Shown: in pieces, positions 1 to 6,597 of the stretch
Numbering within the stretch: position 1 is the first letter of the stretch
How the letters are laid out: each line of letters begins with the position of its first letter
Assembly (NCBI GenBank): GCA_964431205.1
Contig: CAYSIX010000142.1
Coordinates: forward strand, 1-10,874
DNA: 10,874 bases
Direction of reading: 5' to 3'
DNA from: CAYSIX01 sp964431205
GTDB lineage: Bacteria > Planctomycetota > Phycisphaerae > Phycisphaerales > Phycisphaeraceae
Notes under the pieces: generated by a model
Databases searched by the model: none
What the model was told of the DNA's origin: nothing
Seen by the model: only the letters and a program-made list of their open reading frames with translations
Translations under genes and position numbers: made by a program

Positions 1-645
1 CGCGCCAAGGGCCGATTCGGCTCGGCCGTCAACGCCTCGGGCTCGTCCCGCCACGTCGCCGCGTCATCCTTCTCGTCCATCGACGGCGAGCAGCCCCACG
101 CCGGCGATTCCGCCCTGCGCGTGCAGATCGACAACACCGGCGGCTCGCCGGCCGCGATGCAGCTCCGCCTGCTCTCCGGCGGCGCCAACCCCGCCAACAA
201 CCTGCACGAAGGCGACAAGGCCATGGACGATCGAGGCCACGTCGGCTTCTTCCTCCGCGTCGAGCCGGGCAACGACTCGCTCTACGTCTCCATCCTGCTC
301 GACGACGGGACGGTCACGCAGACCGGCCTCGAACGCGCCGAGTTCATCGAGGTCATCGCCGACGGCCAGTGGCACCTCTACCAGTGGGACCTGGCCGACG
401 CGTCGCGGTGGCACAACTTCGCCGGCGGCAACGGCCGGATCGACGGGCCCAACGCGTTCATCGACGCGATCTATTTCAGCTCCGCGCCGGCGACCTCGGG
501 CGGGACGAACTGGAGCGGGGCGGTGTGGATCGACACGGTGGGGTATAACCCGGACGGCGACCTGTCGGCGTTGATCCCCGAGCCCGAGGCGTCGTGCCTG
601 CTGATCGTGGCGATGGCCGGCCGCAAACGTGGGCGCCGTCGCTGA
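1..645 (+). CDS. PEP-CTERM surface/secreted protein, 3' part
   Basis: The frame is open from the first base, so the true start lies to the left; 214 codons are visible. The C-terminus (about residues 192-214) has the layout of a PEP-CTERM sorting signal: IPEPEAS, a hydrophobic stretch, then an Arg/Lys-rich tail ending in RRR. In known systems an exosortase recognises this signal and the protein is exported and anchored or released at the surface. The hydrophobic stretch (SCLLIVAMAG, about 10 residues) is shorter than usual. The rest has no motif I can name. It is rich in Gly, Asp and alternating hydrophobic residues (for example GQWHLYQWDL and AVWIDTVGYNPDGD), which fits a secreted beta-sandwich or carbohydrate-binding-like fold; that is inference. 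It converges on the FkbH-like gene with only 4 bases between the two stop codons. No exosortase gene is in the window. Confidence 0.8.
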   Translation, partial: RAKGRFGSAVNASGSSRHVAASSFSSIDGEQPHAGDSALRVQIDNTGGSPAAMQLRLLSGGANPANNLHEGDKAMDDRGHVGFFLRVEPGNDSLYVSILLDDGTVTQTGLERAEFIEVIADGQWHLYQWDLADASRWHNFAGGNGRIDGPNAFIDAIYFSSAPATSGGTNWSGAVWIDTVGYNPDGDLSALIPEPEASCLLIVAMAGRKRGRRR

Positions 646-653
646 TCGATCAG
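642..653. repeat. 12-bp palindrome holding both convergent stop codons
   Basis: CTGATCGATCAG is a perfect palindrome. The plus-strand TGA (643-645) ends the PEP-CTERM gene and the minus-strand TGA (652-650) ends the FkbH-like gene, placed symmetrically. There is no room for a conventional terminator hairpin between the two genes. Confidence 0.85.
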
Positions 654-1249
654 GACCGCGTGCAGGCCGGGTCGGTCACGCCCGATTCGGCGAACGTGAC
701 CTCGACGAGCTCGGGGAACGGGTACGGCTTGTCGGACGTCCAGGTGAACGTGTCGGTCGCGGCGTCGTGGTCGAACCCGCTGCGTTTCCAGAACTCGAGG
801 CAGGGGGCGTTCTTTTCGGTGGGCAGCAGTTGCGCCGTCAGCCGCGGCCAGCCCTGCGCCGAGGCGTGCCGCACCGCCAGGGCCACCATCGTCTCCTCGA
901 CGCGGCGGCCCATCACGCGGCAGCTCAGCAGGTAATCGACGAGGCGCCCGCCGTCGTCGGTCGGCTCGACGCTGACCAGCCCGGTCAGCCCCATGTCGCC
1001 GAAGCGGTCGCTGACGCGCACCGTCCAAACCGCGTGGCCCGGCTCGTGCGCCCAGGCCCACAGCTCGGCCTCGGTCATCCGCCGCGTCGCGAGGTTCATC
1101 TGATTCGTCTTGTTCAGCAGTTGGGCCGCGCGGGCGAGGTTCGGCTCGCTCAGCCGCTCGACGTGGACCCGCGTGTTCAGCTCGCGCAGCCAGTCCTCGA
1201 TCGAGCCGACGGCGGCGGCGGCCTGGCGCTTGCGCTCGGTGGCGTACAT
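650..1249 (-). CDS. FkbH-like protein, C-terminal GNAT-like part
   Basis: This frame holds the second half of an FkbH-type protein, 199 residues from the ATG at 1249. Visible family hallmarks are AAQLLNKTNQMNLATRR (about 41-57), DRFGDMGLTGLV (81-92), SCRVMGRRVE (109-118) and LLPTEKNAPCLEFWKRSGF (141-159). These match the GNAT-like region that follows the HAD domain in FkbH proteins. The ATG is probably just an internal Met (MYxxE in relatives), and no clear Shine-Dalgarno sequence precedes it. If the break at 1250 is real, this part would be made only by internal initiation or reinitiation. The stop lies in the 12-bp palindrome shared with the convergent PEP-CTERM gene. Confidence 0.8.
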   Translation of the reverse strand: MYATERKRQAAAAVGSIEDWLRELNTRVHVERLSEPNLARAAQLLNKTNQMNLATRRMTEAELWAWAHEPGHAVWTVRVSDRFGDMGLTGLVSVEPTDDGGRLVDYLLSCRVMGRRVEETMVALAVRHASAQGWPRLTAQLLPTEKNAPCLEFWKRSGFDHDAATDTFTWTSDKPYPFPELVEVTFAESGVTDPACTRS

Positions 1250-1250
1250 C

Positions 1251-2348
1251 GCTCAGCGAGACCGCGTCGAAGCAGTCCAGGGCGCGCAGGGCCTCGGCGT
1301 AGCGCAGCTTGTCGCGGGGCCAGTCCGGCACCAGCACCTCCGGCAGGGCGGTGGCGACGCGTTGCCGCTCGGCCGGGTGGTCGTCGACGAACACCACCGA
1401 CTGCAGGCCCAGGTTCAGCTCGGCGACCAGGTCGGCGATGTTCTGCGCCTTGTCCTGCCAGTTGATCCGGTACGCGGCGAAGTCGTCGCGACGCAGGACC
1501 ATCTCGGGGTGGCGGTCGATCGCCTCGAGCGCGACGGACTCGGTGTTCTTGCTGGCGATCGCCAGGAGCACGCCGCGTCGGGTCAGGGCCCGCAGCGCGT
1601 GCTGGAAGGCGACGAACGCCTCGCCCTCGGCGTCGTGCCCGCCGAGCCGCAGGTTCTGCCAGCCGACCTCGCCGACCACACCACCCCACAGCGTGTCGTC
1701 GAGGTCGAGGACGATGAGCTTGCGTGCCTCGCCCCGCAGGGCGCGGATGCCGGCCTTGACGTCGCGCACCGCCGCGTCGAAGACGGGGTTGGCGAACGGC
1801 GTCTTGGACATGAACCAGAGCTTGGGGTTCACGCCGCGTGTCCCGGCCAGCTCCTGCCAGCGCTGCGCGTCCAGGACGTAGAGGTTCGACGCCGCCTGCT
1901 CCAGTCGCTCGGCGAGGCGACGGTTCATCTCGTTGAGCAGGCGCCGCAGGCCAAGGCCCGCGCGGTGGTCAAGCACGCCCAGGCCTCGATCCGTTGGGGG
2001 GATCGTCCAGGTTGGCACGAAGACCGCCGCGGTGTGTTCGCTCACCGCCGCGACGCGATCGGCGAACGCGTCCACCTCGGCCAGCACGTCCTCGGTTTCC
2101 ACCGTCTCGAACGCCAGCGCCCGCGCGAAGCTCGGCACCGCCGACTCCGGCCGCGTCCAGACGACCGTCACGCTCGGCTCGTCGTACCAATACGAGCGGT
2201 CGGCGCCCAGCAGCAGCGGTTCGACCCGGCCGAACGGCGTCTCGACCGCCCGGACCGACGGCGCCTCGGCGTCGTTCGTCAACAGGGCGTTGAAGTTGCT
2301 GACGTTGAAGTCACTGATCGTGACGCAGGTGTACGTCGGCGTCGTCAC
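1251..2348 (-). CDS. FkbH-like protein, N-terminal HAD (subfamily IIIC) part
   Basis: The start is GTG at 2348, preceded by AGGAG with an 8-base spacer. It overlaps the ACP stop codon by 4 bases (GTGA), so the two genes are probably translationally coupled. About 366 family-like residues are seen. HAD motif I is at about 211-223 (LIVLDLDDTLWGG; nucleophile D215, acid/base D217). IASKNT at 264-269 provides the conserved Ser and Lys. FVDDHPAER at 320-328 is the metal-binding acidic motif. The N-terminal 200 residues resemble the usual FkbH leader region (ISDFNVSNFN). All catalytic HAD residues are present, so the domain looks functional. In-frame reading continues to a stop at 471, but the extra residues after S366 are Arg-rich and resemble no part of the family; I regard that extension as out-of-frame. 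Confidence 0.85.
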
Positions 2349-2650
2349 GCCGCGGTCTCCTGTTCGAGCTGCTCTTCGATGTAGTCGATCAGCGATTGGA
2401 CGGTCTCGAACGGGCTGGGCTGACGCGCCATCGCGGCCTGATCCGCCAGGGTGATCTCGGCGCCGAAGGTGTCGTGGATCCGGTCCTCGATCTCGACGAC
2501 GAGGTTGACCTGCCCCATCGAGTCGAGCGTGGCGCCCGGCCCGGAGATGGGCGTGGACGGGTCCGCGGACAACCGCTTCTCCGGCGGCAGGGCGCGGTTC
2601 ACCTGCTCGATCGCCTCAAACACCAGCGCCTGAATCTGCTCGTTTTGCAT
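2345..2650 (-). CDS. Acyl carrier protein
   Basis: The 101-residue acidic helical protein has the phosphopantetheine attachment motif LDSMGQVNLVVEIED at residues 42-56. Ser44 is the expected 4'-phosphopantetheine site, in the DSM variant of the usual DSL. The length is slightly above the usual 75-90, with a short Pro-rich insert after helix I (PPEKRLSADPSTPISGPG). The C-terminal helix is ETVQSLIDYIEEQLEQ. The stop overlaps the FkbH-like start by 4 bases, which strongly suggests that this ACP carries the unit loaded by FkbH, likely glyceryl or a derivative. No ketosynthase or acyl-AMP ligase is in the window, so this is not evidently a fatty acid or polyketide ACP. The start ATG has no obvious Shine-Dalgarno sequence; a TAGAAT -10-like box lies about 60 bases upstream. 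Confidence 0.9.
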   Translation of the reverse strand: MQNEQIQALVFEAIEQVNRALPPEKRLSADPSTPISGPGATLDSMGQVNLVVEIEDRIHDTFGAEITLADQAAMARQPSPFETVQSLIDYIEEQLEQETAA

Positions 2651-2700
2651 TGGTCTGTTCGCCCAAGGGATAGCGTTCGAGTCCCCGATCGCGGTCGGTA

Positions 2701-2727
2701 CGGCCTGATTCTATCGGAATCAAGCCG
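2701..2727 (-). promoter_or_regulatory. Stem-loop with embedded -10-like box upstream of the ACP gene
   Basis: Read on the minus strand, arms CGGCTTGATTC and GAATCAGGCCG flank a 5-base loop CGATA and pair over 11 positions with one G-U wobble. TAGAAT, one mismatch from the sigma70 -10 consensus, spans the loop and right arm (2713-2708). It would place a transcription start near 2701, about 50 bases before the ACP ATG. No good -35 is visible. No T-tract follows the hairpin, so a terminator for the methyltransferase gene is less likely than an operator or promoter element. Confidence 0.4.
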
Positions 2728-2818
2728 CGCGGCGACCGGTCCGCCCCGTTTTTGTGTCTCGCCGGAATGATCATCGGCAGGCGCGTGCGCGGGCTGAATC
2801 GCGCGGCGGGGGAAACCG

Positions 2819-3568
2819 TCAGCCGGTCGCGCCGCCGGATCCGCCCTCGGTCTTGCCGAACACCAGCCGCTTGGCACGCCGCCGCAAACCGTCGGGGACG
2901 CGCCCCACGACGTGGTGGTTGATGATCGTCAGCGAGTCGGGCAGCGCCTTCTTCGTCCGCACCCACGCCCTCCGTCGGTGATCGCCCGGTTCGCGGGGCG
3001 GGCCCTTGACCGCCAGCGTCGTCGTGTCCACCACCGTCACGTCGTGCACCGCATCGGAGGCGAACAGGTACCGCGCCGCGACGTAACGCGGGCCCGGATA
3101 GCCCAGCAGCTTGTGCCGCAGCGCCGCCGTCGTGTCGTGCAACGCGACCACCCCGCCCTCGATCACGTGCGGGAACCACGCGGTGAAGTCGCGCTCGACA
3201 AACGGCAACTCGTGCGCCCCGTCGATGAACAGCAGGCCGATCGGATGCTTCCAGTCGCGCACCGCGTCGTCGGAGCGGGCGACGACGGGCACGACCAGGT
3301 CCGCCACGCCGGCACGCTCGATGTTTTCGAAGAACGCCTGCTTTGAGCCCTGGACGTGCGGGTCGATCGCGTAAACCGGCACACCGGCGCCGGCGCGCGA
3401 ACCCTCGGCCAGGCGGATCGTGGAACGGCCCTTGTAGGAGCCGATCTCGACGATGACCGTGCCCGCCGGACACGCCCGGGCCTTCTCGAACAGCAGGTCG
3501 GACTCACCCGGCGTCAGCCACCCGCCGATGCGATCTACGTCAATCCCGGAACGCGAAGCGTCAACCAT
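2819..3568 (-). CDS. Class I SAM-dependent methyltransferase (Methyltransf_24 type)
   Basis: The 249-residue protein has the Rossmann-type SAM-binding motif I VIVEIGSYKGRST (38-50), an acidic residue after strand 2 (VYAIDP, 65-70), GLLFIDGAHE (111-120) and GGVVALHDT (138-146). This pattern is typical of the Methyltransf_24 family common in glycan and natural-product clusters. The substrate is unknown. From its neighbours, O-methylation of a sugar or of an ACP-bound hydroxyacyl group is plausible (inference). The C-terminal 60 residues are basic (RRRAWVRTKK, LRRRAKRLVFGK) and could touch membrane or nucleotide-sugar substrates. I chose the ATG at 3568 because AAGG sits 7 bases upstream. An in-frame ATG at 3610 would add 14 residues but has no Shine-Dalgarno sequence and lies just after a -10-like box. 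Confidence 0.85.
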   Translation of the reverse strand: MVDASRSGIDVDRIGGWLTPGESDLLFEKARACPAGTVIVEIGSYKGRSTIRLAEGSRAGAGVPVYAIDPHVQGSKQAFFENIERAGVADLVVPVVARSDDAVRDWKHPIGLLFIDGAHELPFVERDFTAWFPHVIEGGVVALHDTTAALRHKLLGYPGPRYVAARYLFASDAVHDVTVVDTTTLAVKGPPREPGDHRRRAWVRTKKALPDSLTIINHHVVGRVPDGLRRRAKRLVFGKTEGGSGGATG

Positions 3569-3622
3569 CGCCGAACCTTGACCTTTCCCCTCCGAACGGA
3601 CCTCAACCATCCGCGACCCATT

Positions 3623-3639
3623 GCTACGCCATGATACCC
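3623..3639 (-). promoter_or_regulatory. Shared motif upstream of the methyltransferase gene (possible -10 region)
   Basis: On the minus strand GGGTATCATGGCGTAG lies about 55-70 bases before the methyltransferase ATG. Nearly the same motif, with one inserted A, precedes the acyltransferase gene. TATCAT (3636-3631) resembles a -10 box. No -35 at 16-18 bases is recognisable, so it may instead be a protein-binding site. Confidence 0.4.
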
Positions 3640-3662
3640 TCCCCCAAGCCGGGCGTCGCGTG

Positions 3663-4493
3663 TCAAGCAGACCGGCGTGTGGGCTCTTCCGCCGCCCGCG
3701 TGGCAGCCTGAGGCGTCGTTGGCTCCTCCTTGGGCAGGTTGGGCCGCTTCATCAGGACCTGACGCTGATGGGGCGTCACGATCGTGTAGGGTGGCACGTC
3801 CTCGCGGATGACCGAGCCGGCGGCGATGATCGAGCCCGTCCCGATCGTCACGCCCTCGAGGATCAGCACGCCGGCGCCGATCCAGACGTTGTCCTGGACG
3901 GTGATCGGCCCGGTGGAGTAGAACTGCTGCTTGATGGGGGGGGTGTCGGGGTCGTCGAACTTGTACAGCCCGCCGCCGACGAAGCAGTGCGGGCCCAGGC
4001 CGACGTTTTGGCCGAAGCGGATCCCGCCGATGGCGTGCAGCGAGCTGTTGGCCGAGATGACCGACCCGTCGCCGATGTCGATGCTGCCGCGGTCGGACTT
4101 CGACTGCAGCGTGCAGTTGCGGGCCACGAGCACGCGTCGGCCGAGGCGGAACGGGCCCTGCTCCAGCGACCGGGCGTCGAGCAGGCAGTAGTCGTCGATG
4201 GCCGTCCCCTCGCCGATCGACATGCGGCCGGGGCATCGCAGCACGACGTTGCGGCCCCACTGCACGCCGGCCTCGCACCGCTGGAACAGCCCCGGCAGCA
4301 GCCGCTTGCGCAGCAGGTACCCCAGCGCCCCGGGGCAGGGCACCGCCAGCCACTGCGCCAGCTCGTACCGCAGCAACGCCCCCAGGCTCTTGCGCCCGAT
4401 AAAAAACCGGCAGTACTGCTCGAACGCGCTGGCCGATCCCTTGCCGCTGACCTGGCCGAGCGTGTCGGTTTTCTTCAGTAAGGTTACACTCAT
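3663..4493 (-). CDS. Left-handed beta-helix (hexapeptide) acyltransferase
   Basis: The 276-residue protein has a helical N-terminal region (about 1-75) followed by hexapeptide-repeat turns typical of a left-handed parallel beta-helix: MSIGEGTAIDDYCLLDA (91-107), IDIGDGSVISANSSLHA (138-154), IRFGQNVGLGPHCFVGGG (158-175). It ends with the canonical NVWIGAGVLILEGVTIGTGSIIAAGSVI (202-229) and VPPYTIV. This is the signature of O- or N-acyltransferases of the WcaF/maltose-acetyltransferase/NeuD-like group acting on sugars. H170 and the segment YKFDDPDTPP (177-186) lie in the usual loop before the last coils. Usual donors are acetyl-CoA or acyl-ACP; the nearby ACP/FkbH pair makes an acyl-ACP donor conceivable (inference). 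The C-terminus is a Pro/Thr/Glu-rich tail. The ATG at 4493 has AGG 8 bases upstream; an in-frame ATG at 4556 would lie upstream of the -10-like TATCAT and gives an unlike-family leader. Confidence 0.88.
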   Translation of the reverse strand: MSVTLLKKTDTLGQVSGKGSASAFEQYCRFFIGRKSLGALLRYELAQWLAVPCPGALGYLLRKRLLPGLFQRCEAGVQWGRNVVLRCPGRMSIGEGTAIDDYCLLDARSLEQGPFRLGRRVLVARNCTLQSKSDRGSIDIGDGSVISANSSLHAIGGIRFGQNVGLGPHCFVGGGLYKFDDPDTPPIKQQFYSTGPITVQDNVWIGAGVLILEGVTIGTGSIIAAGSVIREDVPPYTIVTPHQRQVLMKRPNLPKEEPTTPQAATRAAEEPTRRSA

Positions 4494-4529
4494 CGCTTTC
4501 GCCTGATCGTTGGGTCCCAAGCCCGGATC

Positions 4530-4547
4530 CCTACGTCCATGATACCC
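4530..4547 (-). promoter_or_regulatory. Shared motif upstream of the acyltransferase gene (possible -10 region)
   Basis: On the minus strand GGGTATCATGGACGTAG precedes the acyltransferase gene by about 40-55 bases. It matches the motif before the methyltransferase gene except for one inserted A. TATCAT is at 4544-4539. A convincing -35 is not visible. Confidence 0.4.
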
Positions 4548-4587
4548 GTTCACCACGTGGTCGGTTCGTCATTGCGTGTTCGGTTTG

Positions 4588-6534
4588 TTACTGGCTGCGG
4601 CCCGCGGCAAGGGCGGCCGCCGCCGGGGCGGGCGGGGCCGACGCCGACCCGGGCGAGGGCGCTTGCTCGACAAACAGCCGGTGCCACGCCGCCAGGTTGA
4701 TCAGGCCCCACAGCAGGTGGTTGTGGTTCTTGCGCATGCTGTCGTGCTCGGCCACGAGGCGGTCGATCTGCTTGCGGTCGAACGCCCGATCGATCAGCGG
4801 GCTTTGCCGGAACGTCTCGAGCATGTAATCGCGCAGCTCGCGTCGCAGCCAGTTCTTGATCGGCAGGCTGTAGCCCTGCTTGCCGCGCCAGAGGATGCGG
4901 TCGGGCAGGATGCCGCGCATGGCGGTGCGGAACACCGCCTTGGTGGTCATGCGTTGGAGCTTGAGGTCCGACGGCACGGTCGCGCAGAACTCGACGAAGT
5001 GGTGGTCCAGGAACGGCACGCGCACCTCCAGCGCGTGGGCCATGCTCATCTTGTCCACCTTGTGCAGGATCGAGTTGGCCATCATGAACCCGGTGTCGAT
5101 GTCGATCTCCTCCGAGATCGGGTCGTCGTACCCGATGCCGTCGAGGTGCCGGCGGATCGGGCCGAACGGGTCGAACGTCACCTGGGCGGCGAAGTCGGGC
5201 GCGAAGATGCCGCGCTCCATCTGCGGCGGGAAGAAATACTGCCAGCGCATGTGCCGGCCCGCGGGGTCCAGCAGGCTGCCCTCGACGAACCGCTTGAGCA
5301 GGTTCACCGCGCCCTTCTTCTGCTCACGATCGGGCAGCGACGCGACCATCCGCCCGATCACCTGCCGACGCACCGGCCCGGGGATCAGCTGGAAAAGCCG
5401 GTTGATCTTGCTCGCCTTGAACCGGTCGTAGCCGACCAGCGTCTCGTCGCCGCCCTCGCCGCTCAGGCACACCGTCACGTGCCGCCGCACTTTCTCGCAG
5501 AGCAGGTACAGGGGGATCGTGGACAGGTCGGTCATCGGCTCGTCGAGGTGCCAGACCGTCCGGTCGATCACCTCGGGGCTGACCGGGTCGATCAGCATCT
5601 CGTGGTGGCGGGTGTTGAAGTGCGTGGCCACGTCGCGGGCAAACGGCAGCTCGGAGAAGGACGCGTCCTCGTAGTAGAGGGCGAACGTGTCCAGCGGGTC
5701 CACGCCGGCGCGGTGCATCATCGCCACCAGGGCCGACGAATCCAGCCCGCCGGAGAGGAACACGCCCAGCGGCACGTCCGACATCAGGTGGCTGCGCACC
5801 GCCCGCTCCAGCGACTCACGCAGGCACCGCTCGTGCTCGGCGCGCGTCCGATCCACCGTCTGAAACCGCAGCCGCCAGTAGCGTTGCACGCTCGGCGTCT
5901 GGCCGGGCCGCCACTCCATGGCGCAGCCGGGCGGCAGCTTCATCACGTGCTCGAAGATCGTGTGCGGCGCCGGCACGAACTCGTAGCCGAGGTACTCGTA
6001 CACCGACTGCGGCCGCACGTCCCGACGCACACGATCGCACTGAAGCAGCGCCTTGATCTCCGAGGCGAAGATCAACCCCGGCTCGGGACCCTCCAGCGTC
6101 GCGTAATACAGCGGCTTGATCCCCAGCCGGTCCCGCGCCAGGAACAGCCGCTGCTGCCGCGCGTCCCAGATCGCGAACGCGAACATCCCCGTCAGCCGCT
6201 CGACGCACTCGGGCCCGTACTCCTCCCACGCGTGCACCAGCACCTCGGTGTCGCAGCGGCTTCGAAACCGATGGCCCTTAGCGGCCAGGTCGTGGCGGAC
6301 CTGCTCGAAGTTGTAGATCTCGCCGTTGCACACCACGTGCACGTCGCCGGCCTCGTTGCACATGGGCTGGCGACCGCGATCGGACAGGTCGATGATCGAC
6401 AGCCGCCGGTGCCCCAGCGACACCCGGCCGTCCACGAACTGCCCGCACTGATCCGGTCCGCGGTGAACGATCGTGTCGGTCATCCGCTGGATCAGCCGAT
6501 CATCGGGCCACGTGAAGCCCGCGATGCCGCACAT
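4588..6534 (-). CDS. asnB: AsnB-type glutamine-dependent amidotransferase (asparagine synthase family)
   Basis: The protein (648 residues) has two complete domains. The N-terminal class II glutaminase starts MCGIAGF, with Cys2 as the nucleophile after Met removal; HRGPDQ (24-29), CNGEIYN (69-75) and D95 form the glutamine site. The C-terminal synthetase domain has the ATP pyrophosphatase loop SGGLDSS (261-267), SGEGGDE (358-364) and LEVRVPFLDH (502-511). The reaction is ATP-dependent transfer of glutamine nitrogen to a carboxylate. In polysaccharide and exosortase-associated loci such enzymes (for example the exosortase A system-associated amidotransferase family) are thought to amidate glycan or precursor carboxylates, so asparagine need not be the product. 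The start is fixed by the need for Cys at position 2 and by GGAAGGGAG 7 bases upstream; the in-frame ATG at 6570 would block the nucleophile. The last 24 residues are an Ala/Pro-rich tail. Confidence 0.93.
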   Translation of the reverse strand: MCGIAGFTWPDDRLIQRMTDTIVHRGPDQCGQFVDGRVSLGHRRLSIIDLSDRGRQPMCNEAGDVHVVCNGEIYNFEQVRHDLAAKGHRFRSRCDTEVLVHAWEEYGPECVERLTGMFAFAIWDARQQRLFLARDRLGIKPLYYATLEGPEPGLIFASEIKALLQCDRVRRDVRPQSVYEYLGYEFVPAPHTIFEHVMKLPPGCAMEWRPGQTPSVQRYWRLRFQTVDRTRAEHERCLRESLERAVRSHLMSDVPLGVFLSGGLDSSALVAMMHRAGVDPLDTFALYYEDASFSELPFARDVATHFNTRHHEMLIDPVSPEVIDRTVWHLDEPMTDLSTIPLYLLCEKVRRHVTVCLSGEGGDETLVGYDRFKASKINRLFQLIPGPVRRQVIGRMVASLPDREQKKGAVNLLKRFVEGSLLDPAGRHMRWQYFFPPQMERGIFAPDFAAQVTFDPFGPIRRHLDGIGYDDPISEEIDIDTGFMMANSILHKVDKMSMAHALEVRVPFLDHHFVEFCATVPSDLKLQRMTTKAVFRTAMRGILPDRILWRGKQGYSLPIKNWLRRELRDYMLETFRQSPLIDRAFDRKQIDRLVAEHDSMRKNHNHLLWGLINLAAWHRLFVEQAPSPGSASAPPAPAAAALAAGRSQ

Positions 6535-6541
6535 CCGCTTT

Positions 6542-6550
6542 CTCCCTTCC
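6542..6550 (-). promoter_or_regulatory. Shine-Dalgarno site deciding the amidotransferase start
   Basis: GGAAGGGAG on the minus strand ends 7 bases before the ATG at 6534. It selects the start that exposes the catalytic Cys2 over the upstream in-frame ATG at 6570. Confidence 0.75.
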
Positions 6551-6597
6551 GTAGCAGCGAGGCGCTCCAAGCCTTGAGACCGTCCGTTGCCACGGGT

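Larger units (their letters stand above)
650..2348 (-). pseudogene. FkbH-like HAD/GNAT protein gene, frame broken near 1250
   Basis: Two reading frames together make one FkbH-like protein: an N-terminal HAD part (2348 down to about 1251) and a C-terminal acyltransferase-like part (1249 to 650). The first frame is family-like up to ...LDCFDAVSLS and then turns to Arg-rich nonsense. The second begins MYATERKR. In intact relatives these segments are joined by roughly seven to eight residues of the type (E/D)EDRxRTx. The break is therefore best explained by loss of about 20-23 bases (3n+2), not a single-base slip. Family members act with an ACP: they take a three-carbon unit from 1,3-bisphosphoglycerate, dephosphorylate it and load glyceryl on the ACP thiol. 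Whether this is a true pseudogene, a draft-assembly error or two separately translated domains cannot be decided here. The two parts are described separately below. Confidence 0.7.

Noticed and set aside
471..1250. Continuation of the FkbH N-terminal frame to a stop at 471
   Set aside because: The translation after S366 is Arg/Ala/Gly-rich and unlike the family, while the true C-terminal domain is in another frame; the continuation also runs into the PEP-CTERM gene.
1110..2384. 424-codon open frame on the plus strand
   Set aside because: It is antisense to the FkbH-like gene, with low-complexity translation and no family-like motif.
3661..3666. TTGACA (minus strand) as a -35 for the methyltransferase promoter
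   Set aside because: The hexamer is perfect but stands 24 bases from TATCAT, too far for a sigma70 promoter, and it overlaps the acyltransferase stop codon.
4494..4556. Upstream ATG at 4556 as the acyltransferase start
   Set aside because: It would lie upstream of the predicted -10 element and adds residues unlike the family; ATG 4493 has a Shine-Dalgarno-like AGG.
4552..4561. Perfect palindrome ACCACGTGGT as an operator
   Set aside because: CCACGTGG also occurs inside coding sequence (in the epimerase gene near 7494), so one more copy is not notable in GC-rich DNA.
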